Source: Chitinophagaceae bacterium
Lineage (GTDB): Bacteria; Bacteroidota; Bacteroidia; Chitinophagales; Chitinophagaceae
Length of the DNA stretch: 52,821 bases
NCBI GenBank assembly: GCA_004173235.1
Contig: SEAC01000036.1
Span: forward strand, 1-52,821
Reading direction: 5' to 3'
Both the position numbers and the translations under genes were made by a program. The notes under the pieces are model-generated. The model was not told the DNA's origin, searched no databases, and saw nothing but the letters and a program-made list of their open reading frames with translations. Of this stretch, positions 51,272-52,821 are shown piece by piece (positions within the stretch are counted from its first letter, which is position 1; each line of letters opens with the position of its first letter).

Positions 51272-52489
51272 ATGTCTATGAGAGCAACTGCTTTGAAACT
51301 AACTGTTGGCGCGATCTTGCTATGTTCTACCTCGCTGCACGCGCAGCAAAAGCTCAATGTCGTAACCACGGCCGTACCCTTCCTGCGAATCTCTCCGGAT
51401 GCCCGCGCGGGCGGCATGGGCGAACTGTCCGTTGCCACGAATCCTGATGCGGCTTCCTCCTATTTCAACCTTGGTAAAGTTCCCTTCAACGAGCAGCCCG
51501 GTGGCATCAATGTCACGTATACTCCCTGGCTGAAGAAGTTTGTGAACGACGTATATATGGCGTCGGCTTCGGGCTACTATAAAGTGGATGAGAATTCCGC
51601 TATCTCCGGCTCGCTCCGCTATTTCAGCCTTGGCGATATCCAGTTTACCGACGAGAACGGTAACAACCTCAGCACGGGCCGTCCCCGCGAGTTCGGCATC
51701 GACCTCGGTTACAGCCGCAAGCTTTCTCCCCGCACCGGCATTGGTGTTGGTTTGAAGTACATCCACTCGAACCTCGCCGGCAACACGTCGATCGGTTCTA
51801 CGAGCTACAAGCCCGGCAGCGCCATCGCAGGCGACATCGGCCTGTACCACAACCGTCAGAATGCACAGGGACAAGGCTGGGCCTTTGGTCTGGCACTGAC
51901 CAACCTCGGTTCCAAGATCGCGTATACCAACAACGCTCAGCAAAAAGACTTCATCCCCGCCAACTTCGCGCTGGGTACCACTTACACCTTCGTGTTCAAC
52001 GAAAGCAACAAGCTGATGGTGGGTGTCGATTTCAACAAGCTCCTGGTGCCTACGCCTCCCGAGTTCATCGATGCTGACCCCAACATGACGCAAAACCAGA
52101 TCGACTCCGCCAACACGGCACGCGCTACTTCGTACCGCAACAAGAGCGTAGTGAGCAGCTGGTTCTCTTCGTTCGGTGACGCTCCCGGCGGCTTCAGCGA
52201 AGAACTGCGCGAGTGGCAGGTTTCGGCAGGTGCTGAATACTGGTACAACAACCAGTTCGCCCTCCGTGCCGGTTATTTCTACGAAGACAAGACCAAGGGC
52301 AACCGCCGCTATTTCACGGCTGGTGTGGGTCTGAAGTACAGCTCTTTCGGTCTGAACTTCTCCTACCTCGTTCCTTCCGGCGGCAACAGCGTGAACCAGA
52401 ACCCGCTGTCGAACACCCTGCGCTTCTCGCTCATGTTCGACCTCGGCGGCAAGGGCACGGGCACTACCGGCACCACAACGGCGCAATAA
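51272..52489 (+). CDS. porV: T9SS outer-membrane shuttle protein PorV (LptO)
   Basis: The 405-aa beta-barrel protein carries cargo from the SprA translocon to PorU. It has a signal peptide (cleavage near SLHAQ), then the family opening VVTTAVPFLRISPDARAGGM, followed by regularly alternating barrel strands in the FadL/OmpP1-like PorV pattern and ending in a C-terminal aromatic strand (LRFSLMFDL) and a short Gly/Thr tail. The start could be 51272 or 51278. It forms a unit with porU, and its transcript ends at the hairpin at 52540. Confidence 0.93.
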   Translation: MSMRATALKLTVGAILLCSTSLHAQQKLNVVTTAVPFLRISPDARAGGMGELSVATNPDAASSYFNLGKVPFNEQPGGINVTYTPWLKKFVNDVYMASASGYYKVDENSAISGSLRYFSLGDIQFTDENGNNLSTGRPREFGIDLGYSRKLSPRTGIGVGLKYIHSNLAGNTSIGSTSYKPGSAIAGDIGLYHNRQNAQGQGWAFGLALTNLGSKIAYTNNAQQKDFIPANFALGTTYTFVFNESNKLMVGVDFNKLLVPTPPEFIDADPNMTQNQIDSANTARATSYRNKSVVSSWFSSFGDAPGGFSEELREWQVSAGAEYWYNNQFALRAGYFYEDKTKGNRRYFTAGVGLKYSSFGLNFSYLVPSGGNSVNQNPLSNTLRFSLMFDLGGKGTGTTGTTTAQ

Positions 52490-52490
52490 C

Positions 52491-52533
52491 ATCGTCAATC
52501 GTGCATCGCAAATCGTGAATGCGCGATGCAACG
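52491..52533. repeat. 8-bp-period array, AATCGTGC family
   Basis: Units such as CAATCGTG, CATCGCAA, ATCGTGAA, TGCGCGAT between porV and its terminator. Related to the arrays at 7776-7884. Confidence 0.6.
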
Positions 52534-52539
52534 TATAAA

Positions 52540-52569
52540 GAAAGGATGCCTCAGGCATCCTTTCTTCTT
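52540..52569 (+). terminator. Intrinsic terminator after porV
   Basis: Perfect 11-bp stem GAAAGGATGCC / GGCATCCTTTC with TCA loop, followed by TTCTTTG. It lies 50 bases after the porV stop. Confidence 0.85.
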
Positions 52570-52693
52570 TGTCAAGGGTCGGAGATAAGGCACCGTTCGA
52601 GGGGAGTCTTGGCGCGGCCATGAGCAAATTCCACAGATGCCCCAGGCCGCGCCCGTCCTCTACCCCCCGCGGCGGACGTCATCCCGCTGCGCA
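52570..52693. other. Intergenic region with a palindrome
   Basis: Part of the gene-free stretch 52490-52821. No coding sequence is supported. It ends in TCCCGCTGC-GCA-GCAGCGGGA (about 52682-52702), a strong palindrome of the REP-like intergenic kind, which runs directly into the tandem repeat at 52694. Confidence 0.5.
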
Positions 52694-52821
52694 GCAGCGG
52701 GATCTATTGCCGAAGGCACTGGGTAAGGCTTTGTTTTCCATTGAGCAGCGGGATCTATTGCCGAAGGCACTGGGTAAGGCTTTGTTTTCCATTGAGCAGC
52801 GGGATCTATTGCCGAAGGCAC
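52694..52821. repeat. 51-bp tandem repeat, 2.5 copies, cut by the window end
   Basis: Copies begin at 52694, 52745 and 52796 and are identical over the visible part. Each unit opens with GCAGCGGGATCTATTGCCG and contains a small hairpin TGCC-GAA-GGCA. No ORF is supported. Its right boundary lies outside the window. Confidence 0.9.

Overview
The window reads as a chromosomal segment of a GC-rich member of the Bacteroidota, most likely a Chitinophagaceae-like bacterium. The evidence is a type IX secretion (T9SS) and gliding gene set (porU, porV, gldJ, two adhesin + PorP/SprF pairs), many lipoproteins with a short lipobox, promoters of the Bacteroidota type (TAnnTTTG at -7) and no systematic Shine-Dalgarno sequences. 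There is no rRNA, CRISPR array, transposase or phage gene in view.

Layout. 1-12.9 kb: housekeeping and metabolic genes: fumC, an NlpC/P60 lipoprotein, a propeller-like lipoprotein, enoyl-CoA hydratase, a stand-alone B12-binding methylmalonyl-CoA mutase subunit, a GT39-like membrane glycosyltransferase, gltX, a polysaccharide deacetylase, tatD, a VIT-family membrane protein, a DUF3127 protein with an SSB-like tail, tRNA-Ser(GGA) and a di-heme peroxidase. 13.1-20.9 kb: an accessory-looking block with a secreted Cys-rich protein, a vWA protein, a WYL-domain regulator and three paralogous DUF2779 nuclease-like genes, interleaved with TM2 and DUF805 membrane proteins. 21.1-26.3 kb: a 1381-aa PKD-repeat T9SS adhesin with its PorP/SprF partner. 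26.3-33.4 kb: mixed genes (GluQRS, a DsbA-like protein without cysteines, an FAD/2Fe-2S reductase, a transglutaminase-like protein, a CAP-domain protein, a TMEM175-like channel). 33.5-43.5 kb: a 2969-aa Ig/PKD-repeat T9SS adhesin with a second PorP/SprF. 43.5-45.8 kb: murF, DUF983 and PPC-domain genes. 46.0-52.5 kb: gldJ, divergent from porU-porV, so the sortase/shuttle part of T9SS lies next to two of its likely substrates.

Most interesting signals. (1) The DUF2779 trio: all keep the C-terminal DEDD-exonuclease-like motifs, but the N-terminal Cas4/RecB-like half erodes. Gene 1 keeps both the D-ExK site and the four-Cys cluster, gene 3 keeps only the cysteines, and gene 2 keeps neither. A WYL regulator is divergent from gene 1. 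(2) A dispersed short hairpin word, consensus CCGTA-N4-TACGG, occurs about 20 times on both strands, in different reading frames and between genes; one copy forms a terminator and another supplies a stop codon at a convergent gene junction. (3) Intergenic degenerate tandem arrays with an 8-bp period, in several sequence families, tend to abut -7 promoter boxes or terminators.

Functions are assigned by reading motifs; no database search was possible. Promoter calls rest on consensus match only.
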